Origin: Cryptomeria japonica | Lineage: Eukaryota; Streptophyta; Pinopsida; Cupressales; Cupressaceae | DNA: 64,000 nt | Direction of reading: 5' to 3' | Assembly (NCBI RefSeq): GCF_030272615.1 | Contig: NC_081409.1 | Coordinates: 613,472,755 to 613,536,754, forward strand | Shown here: positions 23,104-34,484 of the stretch, piece by piece | How positions within the stretch are numbered: the stretch's first letter is position 1 | How the letters are laid out: every line of letters starts with the position of its first letter | The notes under the pieces: model-generated | Seen by the model: only the letters and a program-made list of their open reading frames with translations | What the model was told of the DNA's origin: nothing | The model's database searches: none | Translations under genes and position numbers: made by a program

Positions 23104-26100
23104 TGTTAGCACCCCCACAATTTTCCATTTAGAATGTCAAAGCTTGCGGGTTGTCATTTGGTGTCTCTATTCTTCCGAGTCTTTTGTACCTCTTTATTTT
23201 CAATGTAAATAGTTGAAATTTAAAAATAGTTAAATTGGTTCAAGGTTCAAGGCACGTTTTAGGTAAATATATTTAGCGGACTTTATCTCCACCAAAGCAA
23301 GCACGTTATTGTTATGCATTTTGAACTTTGAACCCGTGAACATTTTTCCTTTTTTTTTTGGTTCAAGGTTCAAAATGTCTTTTTGTGAGTCGCGGCTATG
23401 TAATGTTATTTAACAAGCAGGTGTGAATGTGTTTTAAGTTGGTTCTGAACTTGAACCTTGAACTAGTTGTCTTTCTGGTTCAATATTTCAATGGTTCAAG
23501 GTTCAAAGTCCTTTGCTTGTTAGTCATGGTTATTGCTCAGTCTCGGTTTTGTTTTGAGCTGCTAGTTCACTATTGTTCTTACTGAATGAACTTGAACCAT
23601 TGAAATCTTTGTGAGATGGTTCAAGGTTTAAAAGGTTCACTTCAAGATTATTCTAAAGGCTTTGTTAACACTGGAGGTAGCACGACAAGAAGGAATATTC
23701 CTGGCATCTAACTATTTAAAATTCTAAATTTGGAAAGTAATCATGAGAACATTAAATATTTGTGTGGAAGTGATGGGCAATTGAGAAAGTGTCAAGGTTT
23801 CAGTCATTTCACTGTTACTTCACACATTTAAATGAATCATTATGAAGCGTGTGTAGTTTTCTCGGTTTTTCCCCGTCTATTCAAAAAAAATATATGAATT
23901 CATCTTCATAATTTGTAAGGGTTACAACTACTATAATTGAGCGAATTGGAAATGTTGAAGGTAAATTCAGCTCTACTTTCCTGAGAAGGTTTCACAGATT
24001 CATCGTGGTAATGGGTAAGTTCGGACGATTCCCCTATGTTGTATTTCTTTAGTTATGAAGATTTATCAGTGTAGGAAGAAAATCTTTAATTTGTTGGAGT
24101 ATAATTCTACCCTATTTTAGAATTGCTTGATTAAAAGTATAGATGGGCAGTATGAGGCCCGTATTACCGAAGCTTGGTCGGACGTCATGTTTAGTGAGCA
24201 TATTACCAGAACTAGATGATATTTCCTTGGCCCATTCCAATCTAGGGGATTTCTTAGAAAGAACCAAGAACCCTCAAGCTAGTTCAATAATGGAGAAAAT
24301 AGTGAGAAGTGGTCTCGTTGAAGCTATTGCATTTCCACTTGCTGCACCATGTCTGGATTTGGTGGTAGCTTGTATGAATAGGTATGATGATGAGAATAGA
24401 TGTATAAGAACCAACAATGGTGAGCTGTTAGTTGGTATCAACAGGGAAACAGTAATGGCGGCGATGGGAATTACCCACAAGGAATCGTATGAGGAATGGT
24501 CAATTGGGACCTCATATGCCTTCTTCTCTAAGAAGAAGAGTGTGTATAGGAATGTAATTATAAGAAATTGGCTCCTTAAAGTTTGAAAGGGAGGGTCACA
24601 GCTGCCGAAGCCCTTTACCAGAGAGCACTTCATCACAGAAGTGCAGAACATTATTATACTACTAAATAGGCTCAAAGGGAATTCACACTCCTTTTACTGG
24701 GAAGATTGGATGTATTTTAACATTTAGGTGCTATTATCAAGTGACAAATATCTTGACTAGGTGCAAGTAATTGCAGAGAGACTCCATGAAGGTTTAAGTA
24801 ACTTTGTGGGTATGTCTAGCTTTTATATGTCCTCTTATCTTTTCTACATACTAGCTTGTACCAGAGATTGGCTTGGTTTACTCAATGAACCATGGGTGGA
24901 TAGCATGAAGGTTTATTATTACTATCATTTGTTACAACAACAGAAACATGTAGAACATATTGCCAGATGGAATGGTGTCTTCGTAGGGAGACTTTCTTTT
25001 GAACTATAGAGTGATGTGAACAAGAGAATGCCAGTGAAGCAATGGAGTTAATAAGTATATATGGCAGCTTCTTCATTCAATTTTGTAGGTTCACCTACCT
25101 TCGGGTAGGTGGTTTCGAAGGTGAATCATTCAAGCTACCTAGGTATGCCTTTGATAGCTATGTACTCATAGAGGTGAGCAGGCAACTAGCTCATATTGAT
25201 AAAAGGTTGGGGGTAAAAGCTAAATCTGGAGTTGCCTTTCCTATTGAACTTGGATACTACAGTTGTAAGTCTATATCCGATGCTTTAAATTTGGAATTGG
25301 AATTTAAGAGGATGAATCTACAGCCCTATGTTGCTAGACGTAGGTTTGATAGCAGAGGTTATGTCGTGGAAAACCTAAATATGGACAGCCACTTCTGTCA
25401 TGAACCCTAATTGGAAGATTACTGGGAGAATAGAACTGATGAATATGAGGTAAGGAGGAGACTATGGTCGAGATTTGCTCTGTAGCAAATAATCACCATG
25501 AAGCTTCCTATTAATGTATTCAGAGTACAAGAGGAAACATGGGAAAATGTTCTGGATCTTGAATTCAACAAAGAAGTTCAAGGAAAGACAATCCCTGAGA
25601 TTGACTGGAATAAAAAGGAAGATGATAATATTCAAGCTAAAACTTTTAATGTTTTAAGCATAACTGAGAAGTGGTTGAGAGACCAAAAATTTAAGAAAGT
25701 ATCACTCATATCCTCCCATGAACTAAGAGTTGATTCACATGCTGACACAACTTCCTATTTCTTCGACTAATGAAATTGTTGATATTGCAGGTGGTTCAAA
25801 GTCAATTGCTGAAAAAATCCAACCTAGAAGACCTAAAAGGTCACTGTTAGGTTCTACAACAACCTGAGTAACTCGGTCAAGGAGCAAGAAAAAGAGCAAA
25901 AAGCCAACACTGAGCCAGATCGTTGTGGACCTAGATCCAAGTGAAGAGGTTTATGTAATAATGGATCGACAGGATTTGGGTGAACCTGCGGTACAGGAAA
26001 TGGACATAGGTAAAGAAACAGAGAGTGAATTGAATCCCATGAACACTCTGGTTATTGTCAATTCACCAGATACTCAGACAACTCCTCCATCCAAAGAACC

Positions 26101-28144
26101 TGCAAACACATTGCGATGGTTAGAAGTTGTTGTTGGGAAGAAACGTACTGTGTTTCAAATTACAATCCCTATAGAAGACATGTTAAGTAAGTGTCTTGGA
26201 AAGGTATCCAAGCTGAAAAGACTCAAAACACAGACAATGCTTGAGGTAGATGAAGCAATAGGTCATTGGACGATCGAGATAGCCAAGCCTATTCCAAATA
26301 GAGACTCAGACAAAGCTACCAAGGATGACTTCATAGTAGAAAATATTGATCTGGGGGGTTTCTTCGTGAGCCTTTGAGGTTAAACATTTTGAGTCTTCCA
26401 CGAAGAGAATGATTTCTAGATCATGAAAGGACAAGAAGGATAAAAGGGAGTTGAAGCAGATCATCACTCAAATGGCTGAGTAAATCAATTCCATTCACCA
26501 TCCAAACTCTAAACCCTTGTCATAGGTGGCAGTATCATTTGATCAGAAATCTCCAGCAAATCAAAAGATGTTGGATCAACTTCAAAGAAACAAAATGGTC
26601 ATGGAGATGTTCAATAAATGGCTTGATCTCATAATACAGCAAGGTTCAAACTATATTGTCATTCTGGTGAAAGTATATGAGGATGTTGTGACTGTGAGCA
26701 AGGAATTGGAATTAGAGGTCGTTGCCTAGGAGAAAGAAAGGATTAAATGGGTAGCAGTTCTTGCACAGATGAATGATATACAAAAATTTGGTGTGATGAA
26801 GTTCTTGGCTTAAAAACCAGTGGAAAGCTTGGATGACAATGTATTATATGTATCAAGGAAAAACGTGGAGTGGCATAATTCAATTATCAAACAGGGCCAC
26901 GAAGAATCCACTAAACTACTAGAAGAATTGACAGATTTAATTGATACAATGCAAAAGGATCTTAAATGCATTGACATCCAACTTATGAAAGATGATGCCC
27001 TGACAATCGAAGCTGCCATAGATATGACAAAAATATTCCAAGAAAGGATACAGTTCATTCGGAGGACAAAATACTTGACTATGGATGATTTCTCAAAAGT
27101 AGCTAGGATTGAGTCAATTCTCATGGTTTGTTCTGATCATCTGGAAGCACACAAGGCAAGGGTGACATAAGTAAATATGGACAAGGGGGTTTGGAAGCAA
27201 CGAATTCAGCATATTGGACTCCTCTACTTTCAAGTCATCTTGAACTTCTCGATGGTATATTTAGAGTGGTGTGGCATGTGCAGTTTTGTGGCAAGGTAGG
27301 ATATACTAGTGGCTTCCTCTACCACGGTGGAGTCATGATCGATTAGTGGATGAGCTGTTAGCCTTTCTGTGGCTGTTTTTTTAGTTTCTCATGTTTTGAG
27401 CAAACGGTTTCTTTAACCTTTGATTAAAGTGAAGTTTTAATTATTATGTAACAAACTATGAGCCTGGAGGCTATTTAAGCTAGGAAGTAAGTTTATGTTA
27501 AGGTCCAAAAAATTGTGATTTTTTAGGGAACAAACAAAAATCTATTTTCTATGAATTTCTTAAAATTGGAATGATTGGTTTATCAATGAATTATTATTGT
27601 GTGCATTCTTTAAATTTGCGTGTTTGAGGATTGATGATCGTTCTTGAGAAATCAGCTAATGCGCATGCTATAAGTTATTCCTATATTTATGGATTCATTG
27701 TTAACATTATTTGCAAGTAAAGTCATTGTGGATTGAGTTGTGTTGATCCCCCTTTTCTTGTGAGACATGAGAGAGAATCGATCAGAGTTCATATTGTTAT
27801 GCATTTTCTTTTGCTCTAAATTTATGAAATCTACATGTGTGGAAATATGAGTCTATGAGCTCTTATTTGAAATTGATCATCAAAATATTCTCTTAGTTTA
27901 TTTTTAAAGCATTCCTTTGTGTTGATAGATGAATGCTAAAGCCTTTTCATGCTTTCTGGTTAAAAGTGTTTTCATTTCAAAGTTTTCTGCATAAAATTCA
28001 TTGCAAATCATATGAGGAGCTACCCTCTAATGTAGAGGATGAGTTTTTAATTAGTTCATCAAACTGTTGGTTTATTTGTTTCCTTTCGTAAAGGGGTGTA
28101 CAAGAGTCATATTATTATTCAAAGAAAGAAAACATTATAATTTG
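23104..28144 (+). repeat. X 5' LTR, main part
   Basis: It starts TGTTAGCACCCCCACAATTT and aligns with 46997-52050 throughout, with many substitutions and small indels. The first 550 bp are full of GGTTCAAGGTTCAA in both orientations. 24143-27338 holds a long decayed ORF. The piece from about 27803 to 28144 occurs a second time at 40683-41036. Homology ends at GAAGAAAGG (28144). Confidence 0.93.
24143..27338 (+). pseudogene. Long ORF inside the X 5' LTR, broken, unknown function
   Basis: About 1000 codons run in the sense of the element, with stops and frameshifts, matching 48046-51233 in the 3' LTR. Parts are an N-terminal globular region (LGDFLERTKNPQA, LLVGINRETVMAAMGI, YLFYILACTRDW, FTYLRVGGF, LPRYAFDSYVLIEVSRQL, AFPIELGYYSCKS); a basic stretch TRSRSKKKSKKPTLSQIVV; an acidic linker; and a C-terminal helical part (ANQKMLDQLQRNKMVMEMF, LLEELTDLIDTMQKDLK, IEAAIDMTKIFQERIQFIRR). 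I recognise no catalytic motif or named family. Ogre elements have an extra ORF1 between LTR and gag; whether this corresponds to it is open. Placement inside the LTR is the odd feature. Confidence 0.75.
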
Positions 28145-28169
28145 AAGAAAGGAAATTGGAAATCGGAAC

Positions 28170-28307
28170 TATTTCAGGACATTTTTAAATGCAAAAGTTC
28201 CAGTGATTGATCATGACAAGGGGAACGCACCCAATGCATAGCAGAAAGACATATAAAGCGACCAGGACCAAAACATATGCACAAGAAATGGAGTAGGACA
28301 ATGATGT
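28170..28307 (+). repeat. 138-bp direct repeat, copy 1 (flanks the inverted Y fragment)
   Basis: TATTTCAGGACATTTTTAAATG through GAGTAGGACAATGATGT is repeated at 30886-31023 with few differences. Copy 1 lies just outside the end of the inverted Y' LTR. The 25 bases before it (28145-28169) match nothing else I can see. Confidence 0.9.
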
Positions 28308-28318
28308 TGACCAATTTA

Positions 28319-29767
28319 TGTAGCTAGGAATCTGGAAATCATCACAAATAATATAAAAACTAATCTAGCTCAATCACGAAAGCTCAAATGTAATGATCAA
28401 TCCTAACACACTCAATAAAGACATAAAGACAAAACATTCAAAACTAAATACTATGCAAACCAAACGTAAATATGAATGCTTCCTTTATGCGGCTCCATTG
28501 TTCCTCTTTCCTCTCCAAATAGCCTTTGTTTGTGGATCTCACCTTCAAGTGCATACACATGAGATGAAAGCAAATAGACAAGATTATGGCGCAAGAGTAC
28601 TCGAAATGTGATTGTTTTGACAAAGTGATTATTTCGACAAATTAATTACCCTTGATTGAAGAAAAATCATCCCATTTATAGAAAAATTGGAGAAAAGATC
28701 AAATTAGCATGAAATGGATATTGGAAGCAATTGATTTCAAAATGGCAAAATTGAGTGAAAAGAAGAAGGTTATGACACCTTCTATGTCATGAATTATGAC
28801 ATATTGCCAATACAAAGGTTAGAAAACTAGAACCTTATGACATCTTGCTATGTCAAGAGTATGACGCATGAGAAATTCATGCTTCCACCGAAGCACAAAA
28901 ATAGGGAGAACTAGAGACAAGTTAATTAGGTGGAAATTAAAATTAGGAAATTAGAAAAAAAGGTGGAAATTAAGAATTTAGGAAAATTAGGAAAATTAGG
29001 AAATTAGAAAATTAGAAATGAAGAAATTAGGAATTTAGTGAATTAATTAATAATTTCTCATTTATTAATTAATTCACAAAGAGGGAATTTAGAAATTGAT
29101 GAAAAATTAGGAAATTAGGTAAATCAATTAATAATTTGTCATTTATTAATTAATTCACAAAAAGAGGAATAATTAGTTAGCCAATTAAATTAAACATTTA
29201 ATTGTGACACGAAGACCTAGGATAAATAAATAAATTATTTAACCTAGAGGAAGAAAATGGAGAGAAAATGACAAACAAGGTTAAATGAATAAATCATAAA
29301 ACCCTAGAAGATAAATTAGAAATGCAAGGACGACAATTAGGTCTTGATATAAAATTGATTTGATGTTGATTCGATCATGATTTTGAATTGATTTGATTGA
29401 TAAACAATTGAGAATGATTGACAAATTGACCAATATTGACAAAGAGACCAAATTGATATGCGCCAATTGACATGATCAAAGAGGACAAGGATCGATGACG
29501 AATCGATCGTAAAACGATGAGATTGACAAGTTGATAAGAGATTGACAAGATTGACCAAAATCATTATTAAAGATTGCTATCGACAAGACCTAATTCAAAA
29601 GCAAGAAAAACTGAAGAATGCAGAAGAAGGACTCGATGCTCGCAAATGATAAAGAGCAAGTACGTGACATAGGAGAAATGTTAATGCGACGCAAAAACCT
29701 AAAATGAGGCAATGCGCAAATGTTAAAGTATGATTCCGCAAGCGTTGACCATTTTTAGGTGTCTACA
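28319..29767 (-). repeat. Y' LTR, minus orientation
   Basis: Reverse-complement copy of the Y LTR: on the minus strand it starts TGTAGACACCTAAAAATGG at 29767 and ends TTCCTAGCTACA at 28319. It is 1449 bp, about 80 bp longer than the Y LTRs and more diverged from them than they are from each other. It is followed (minus strand) by TAAATTGGTCAACATC, not by the Y primer-binding site. Confidence 0.92.
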
Positions 29768-30885
29768 TTTTGCCCCTCTTTGAGACAATGCGATTTTAAG
29801 CATTGTTTCAAAGAACAATAATGAAAATGCCCCAGACAATGATAATGACATATGCATGCCCCCTCGAAGAATTGGCTAGAAACATGCAAAGAAGAGGCCA
29901 ATTGATCGATAAAAATGATAGGATCGAACAGACCGACAATCAAAGATTGAATGCATGAAGGACAAGCAATTGAAGATGCAAAAGACCGCGACCAACATGA
30001 GATGGAGAGAGTGCACGTCCACCTATGCACTGACAAAGATCTATCCGAACTAATGATAGAAATGTTAGTAAGAAGAAATGAGACAGAGGACAGGTAGAGA
30101 CGAAGAAAAACTTGCTTTCAGTAATGCACTTTGTAGGTGAGAACCTTTATTTTAATGTAGCAAAATGGATGCGTAGCATCATGGCATTGAAGGCTAGAGC
30201 TGAAATGCAACCCTTTTTGCAAAAGACAGACACATCGCAAACAAACAGCAATCACAACAAAAAAAGAAAGAGACCATGAACCATCGCGGTAACTCTAAAT
30301 CACTCAGTGACATCATCGAGCAACATAGGAACATGATCGAAGCCAAAGATAAAATCAGTAAAAAGATAAGATGCACAAATTCCAACAAATCAAACAAACA
30401 CCTTGATCTTCGTTGTCAAAAGTTGAAAGTGTTGATAGGACGATCGTGCTGTCTAGTTTCAGGGAATGTGGTACCCCGTCTAAGACAGAATACAGTCTGG
30501 TTTCGAGTATACCACACCCTGTGTAAGACTCATGATAGTAGAGACAAGGACAAATGATATTGATGGTTGATTGATATGACAATGTTGATCAGTTTGAATG
30601 TCTGGTTTGAGTGAAAAGTTCATCTGTTTATGCATGATTTCATTTAAAGCATAATGTTTGATTGATTGTCCTTGGATGTATGCTCAACGATCTGTCTATG
30701 CACAAAGGGATCATTTATGGCAAAATGCTAAATGCTTGTTTTTGGATTCGGAGTTTCTTCAGGACATTAGTTGATTTTTTTTTTTGGATTTTTTCAGGAC
30801 ATTTTTCAATTTTTTTATGATTATTTCAGGACATTTGTCAATTTTTTTGGATTTTTTTCAGGACATTTTTGGATTTTTTTTGAAT
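29768..30885 (-). mobile_element. Y' 3' internal fragment, minus orientation
   Basis: This is the reverse complement of about 38247-39319 of Y. It contains the polypurine tract (29768-29781), the stem-loop (29778-29813: arms CTTTGAAACAATG and CATTGTCTCAAAG), two 35-bp-type units (30451-30486 and 30495-30529) and TCCTGAAAAAATC repeats (about 30740-30900). It is non-coding. With Y it forms an inverted pair of about 2.5 kb. Confidence 0.88.
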
Positions 30886-31023
30886 TATTTCAGGACATTT
30901 TTAAATGCAAAAGTTCCAGTGATTGATCATGACAAGGGGAACGCACCCAATGCATAGCGGAAAGACATATAAAGCAACCAGGACCAAAACATATGCACAA
31001 GAAATGGAGTAGGACAATGATGT
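30886..31023 (+). repeat. 138-bp direct repeat, copy 2
   Basis: Second copy of 28170-28307. It ends directly at the Y 5' LTR start (TGTAGACACC at 31021), so no target-site duplication of Y survives on this side. Confidence 0.9.
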
Positions 31024-32391
31024 AGACACCTAAAAATGGTCAACGCTTGCGGAGTCATACTTTAACATTGGCGCATTGCCTCATTTTAGAGTTTTTGCGT
31101 CGCATTAACATTTCTCCTATGTCATGCACTTGGTCTTTATCATTTGCGAGCATCGAGTCCTTCTTCTACATTCATCATTTTTCTCGCTTTCAAATTAGGT
31201 CTTGTCGATAACAATCTTTAATCATGATTTTGGTCGATCTTGTCAATCTCTTATCAACTTGTCAATCTTGTCATTTTGCGATCGATTTGTCATCGATCGT
31301 TGTCCTTCTCAATCATGTCAATTTGGATCAATTTGTCATTGTTCCTTGTTAATCGGAACATTTATCAATCAAATCATTTATCAATCCAAAATCATGATCG
31401 AATCGATATCAATTATCCTTTGTCAAGACCTAATTGTCATCTTTGCATTTCTAATTCATCTTCCAAGGTTTTATGATTTATTCATTTAATCTTGTTTGGC
31501 ATTTTCCCTCTAGGTTAAATAATTTATTTATTTATCCTAAGTCTTCTTGTCACAATTAAATGTTTATTTAATTGGCTAATTAATTCCTCCTATTTTTGTA
31601 AATTAATTAATTAATGAGAAATTATTAATTAATTTACCTAATTTTCATCAATTCACTGAATTCCTAATTTGCATCAATTTCCTAATTTCATCATTTCTAA
31701 TTTCCTATTTTTCTAATTTTCTCAATTCCTAAATTCCACCTATTTTCTAATTTGTCAATATCAATTTCCACCTAATTAACTTGTCTCTAGTTCTCCCTAT
31801 TTTTGTGCTTCAGTGGAAGCATGAATTTCTCATGCGTCATACTCTTGACATAGCAAGATGTCATAAGGTTCTAGTTTTCTAACCTTTGTATTGGCAATAT
31901 GTCATAATTCATGACATAGAAGGTGTCATAACCTTCTTCTTTTCACTCAATTTTGCCATTTTGAAATCAATTGCTTCTAATAGCCATTTCATACTAATTT
32001 GATCTTTTCTCCAATTTTTCTATAAATTGGATGATTTTTCTTCAATCAAAGGTAATTACTTTGTCGAAATAATCACTTTGTCAAAACAATCACATTTCGA
32101 GTACTCTTGCAACATAATCTTGTCTATTTGCTTTCATCTCATGTGTATGCACTTGAAGGTGAGATCCACAAACAAAGGCTATTTGGAGATGAAAGAAGAA
32201 CAATGGAGCTGCATGAAGGAAGCATTCATATTTACGTTTGGTTTGCATAGTATTTAGTTTTGAATGTTTTGTCTTTATGTCTTTATATCTTTATTGAGTG
32301 TGTTTAGGATAGATCATTACATTTGAGCTTTCGTGATTGAGCTAGATTAGTTTTTATATTGTTTGTGATGATTTCCAGATTCCTAGCTACA
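31021..32391 (+). repeat. Y 5' LTR
   Basis: 1371 bp, TGTAGACACCTAAAAATGG to TTCCTAGCTACA. Nearly identical to 39320-40682. AT-rich TTAATTAA-type zone near 31560-31640. Small reading frames inside (31202-31489, 32027-32257) recur in the 3' LTR simply because the LTRs are similar; I do not call them genes. Confidence 0.95.
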
Positions 32392-32396
32392 TTAAT

Positions 32397-32415
32397 TGGT
32401 GAACTCGATGTGAAC
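32397..32415 (+). promoter_or_regulatory. Candidate primer-binding site of Y
   Basis: TGGTGAACTCGATGTGAAC begins five bases after the LTR and has the TGG start required to pair with a tRNA CCA end. U-left has TAGTGAACTCGACGTGAAC in the same place. The tRNA is not identified. Confidence 0.65.
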
Positions 32416-32514
32416 ACTAACCATCTAACCCCTTTACTGTGTTTTTGAGTGCTTTTGAGTTGATTCGCAGGTCAAAAAACCCAAAAATAGGGCAGTGCAG
32501 GGTTTTCTGGGGAC

Positions 32515-32640
32515 TTCTGCGCCTGTGTAAGACAACTTGCACTTGTGTTAAGCATTCTGCGCTTGTGTTAGAGACTTTTTGTGCTTGTGTCATGGGTTCT
32601 GCGCCTGTGTCATGGGTTCTGCGCCTGTGTAAAGTCCAGA
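32515..32640 (+). repeat. Minisatellite in the Y leader
   Basis: Five or so copies of TTCTGCGCCTGTGT followed by variable spacers (CATGGG, AAGACAAC, TAGAGAC); unit about 20-26 bp. It occupies the same position as the U minisatellite (after the primer-binding site) but has an unrelated sequence. Confidence 0.85.
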
Positions 32641-34484
32641 AACAGAGGTGAAAATGTAGTGTTTTACTTGAAAAATGTTTGTTTTTGCATTCTGTTTTCT
32701 GCTTTTTGGTTTTTGGTACTAATTATCTATGCAGCACCTTGGCATATGCATGACAAAGGCAATAAATGAAACTACTAACACGTTTTTGTGTAGAATCGAT
32801 AGTCAAAGAATAAACACCTCAAACTTCTAACTTGGGATTTGCAGGTTGCCTTGGAGAAACAACTAAATTTGGTGTTTGCCATTAATGTTATAGGCACCTA
32901 GTATGATTTCTAAATAGGTTGGAATGAACATGTTTTTGCTTTGATTGTTGAGTGTGACATTGGAGTAGGAGAGTATGCTCTCATCCTTTTTAGGGTGATC
33001 AGAAATCCAGATCTTTAATACCACGCTCATGTCTTTGATTGTGTGTCACCTTTAGAGGGCCTGCCTTCCCGACCATTTGCTTTTGCAAGCAAGTGATAAT
33101 CGTGAGAAGGGAATGACCCAAAGTGAGTATGGCTAGAATACCTTGGCATTCTAACTCACTATAAAAAAATACCTGATGAGCGAAAGCTTTGAAGGAAGGG
33201 TTACGTGGGAATTGCAGTTACTTGGGAAGTGATGACCCTTGAACTCTTTCTCATATCAACATCTAAGTAGGACCTCATGGTCTAAATCGTGCTTGCATGA
33301 CTACATTTGTTTGGTATCTTGATGGGGTTAATGTCTCAATCACGCTTGCGTGACATCAAGGAGTAACGCTTAACAGAAATCCTTACTAAACACCTTGTAT
33401 TTAGAGGCCAAAAATCCTTCTAGTTGCTTGAGAAGGACAAGTTCGGATACTTGGAAGAGATACTAAGTTCACCATGGGGAGATTTCCATGGGGACTGATG
33501 CTTGTCTGCCTTGAGAAGTGAGTGCCGTGGAGGGGAGCATGTGGGGTCAAGCATCTATGTATTCTCCTTGAATCTCATAATGAGTCTACCTCTCAAGTAC
33601 CTACTATCCTTGCCATCCATAAGAAATGTGTGAATGAGCATGATTGTCTTGAGTCTAAGTTGAAGTATCTTTTCTTCTTTACTTGTCAAAAGTTGAATTG
33701 CATCTCATTTCAAAAACAAGACAAATTGATTCAAAATAGGGCTAAACACAAGAACATTTCATCCAACAAAATTCAAAAACACCTTCAAACATGGTTGTCA
33801 AACATTGTTCAAAATCTTGTCTCAACATTCATGTCACTTAGATTTAGGTTCATCCTAGGTTTGCATTTTGCAAAGTCATTTGTCAAGTACCAAGATTAGG
33901 TTCCACCTAGGTCATACTCATTTGCATATCAATAAGAGTCATCCATTTGCATGTGTCCTCTTGCATTAGAGTAATACCATTTTCATACTTTGCATACCCT
34001 AAGTCTCTTCATTAATTTTAGGTTATTATCATATCATATTAAGGTCATTTGCATAGTAATTGTCCCTTAGCATATAGTGTCAAAACTAGGTTTTGTCATA
34101 CTTGAGTAATGCAAATCTTTGATACAAACCCTAAGTCATTGTTAATAAGTCTAGACCTTATCAAACCTTTTCTCTTTTTTTCATCAATGTCATTTGGTCA
34201 AACCTAGCTTAGTATCCAAGCATATAGGGGAGACATTGTCATTTTGTCCTTTTGTCACTTGGTCCTTTTGTCCTTTGAGGTCTAGACATCATTTCAATTT
34301 CCTAAGGGTCTCATTTTTAGAATTGCATTCATAAGTTTGTCAAAATCTTGAAAAAAGAACAAAAACATAGGTTTCATTCTTGCCATACATTGCATTTCCG
34401 TCTGTTTAGTTTGCATTTAGTTGCATATCATACATCATCCTTGAAAAAAAAAAAATTCCAAAAATATTGCATTTGCATAGTGAC
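32641..34484 (+). other. Y leader, non-coding
   Basis: No supported gene in 1.8 kb. 33049-33120 holds the segment shared with the U leader (CCTTTAGAGGGCCTGCC and GTGAGAAGGGAATGACC). An open frame of 125 codons at 33522-33899 has no partner in U and no motif. A run of A (34444-34455) precedes the ORF. Confidence 0.6.

Noticed and set aside
24274-24675. Minus-strand frames inside the X LTRs (also 26810-27124, 49667-49957, 50546-51031)
   Set aside because: Shadows of the plus-strand LTR ORF, which is the frame conserved between the two LTRs at the protein level.
31202-32257. Small frames repeated at 39539-39788 and 40326-40556 (apparently conserved proteins)
   Set aside because: They are in the two LTRs of Y, which are nearly identical because the insertion is recent; not evidence of coding.
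33522-33899. 125-codon frame in the Y leader
   Set aside because: No counterpart in U, no motif, contains frame-neutral A/T-rich text.
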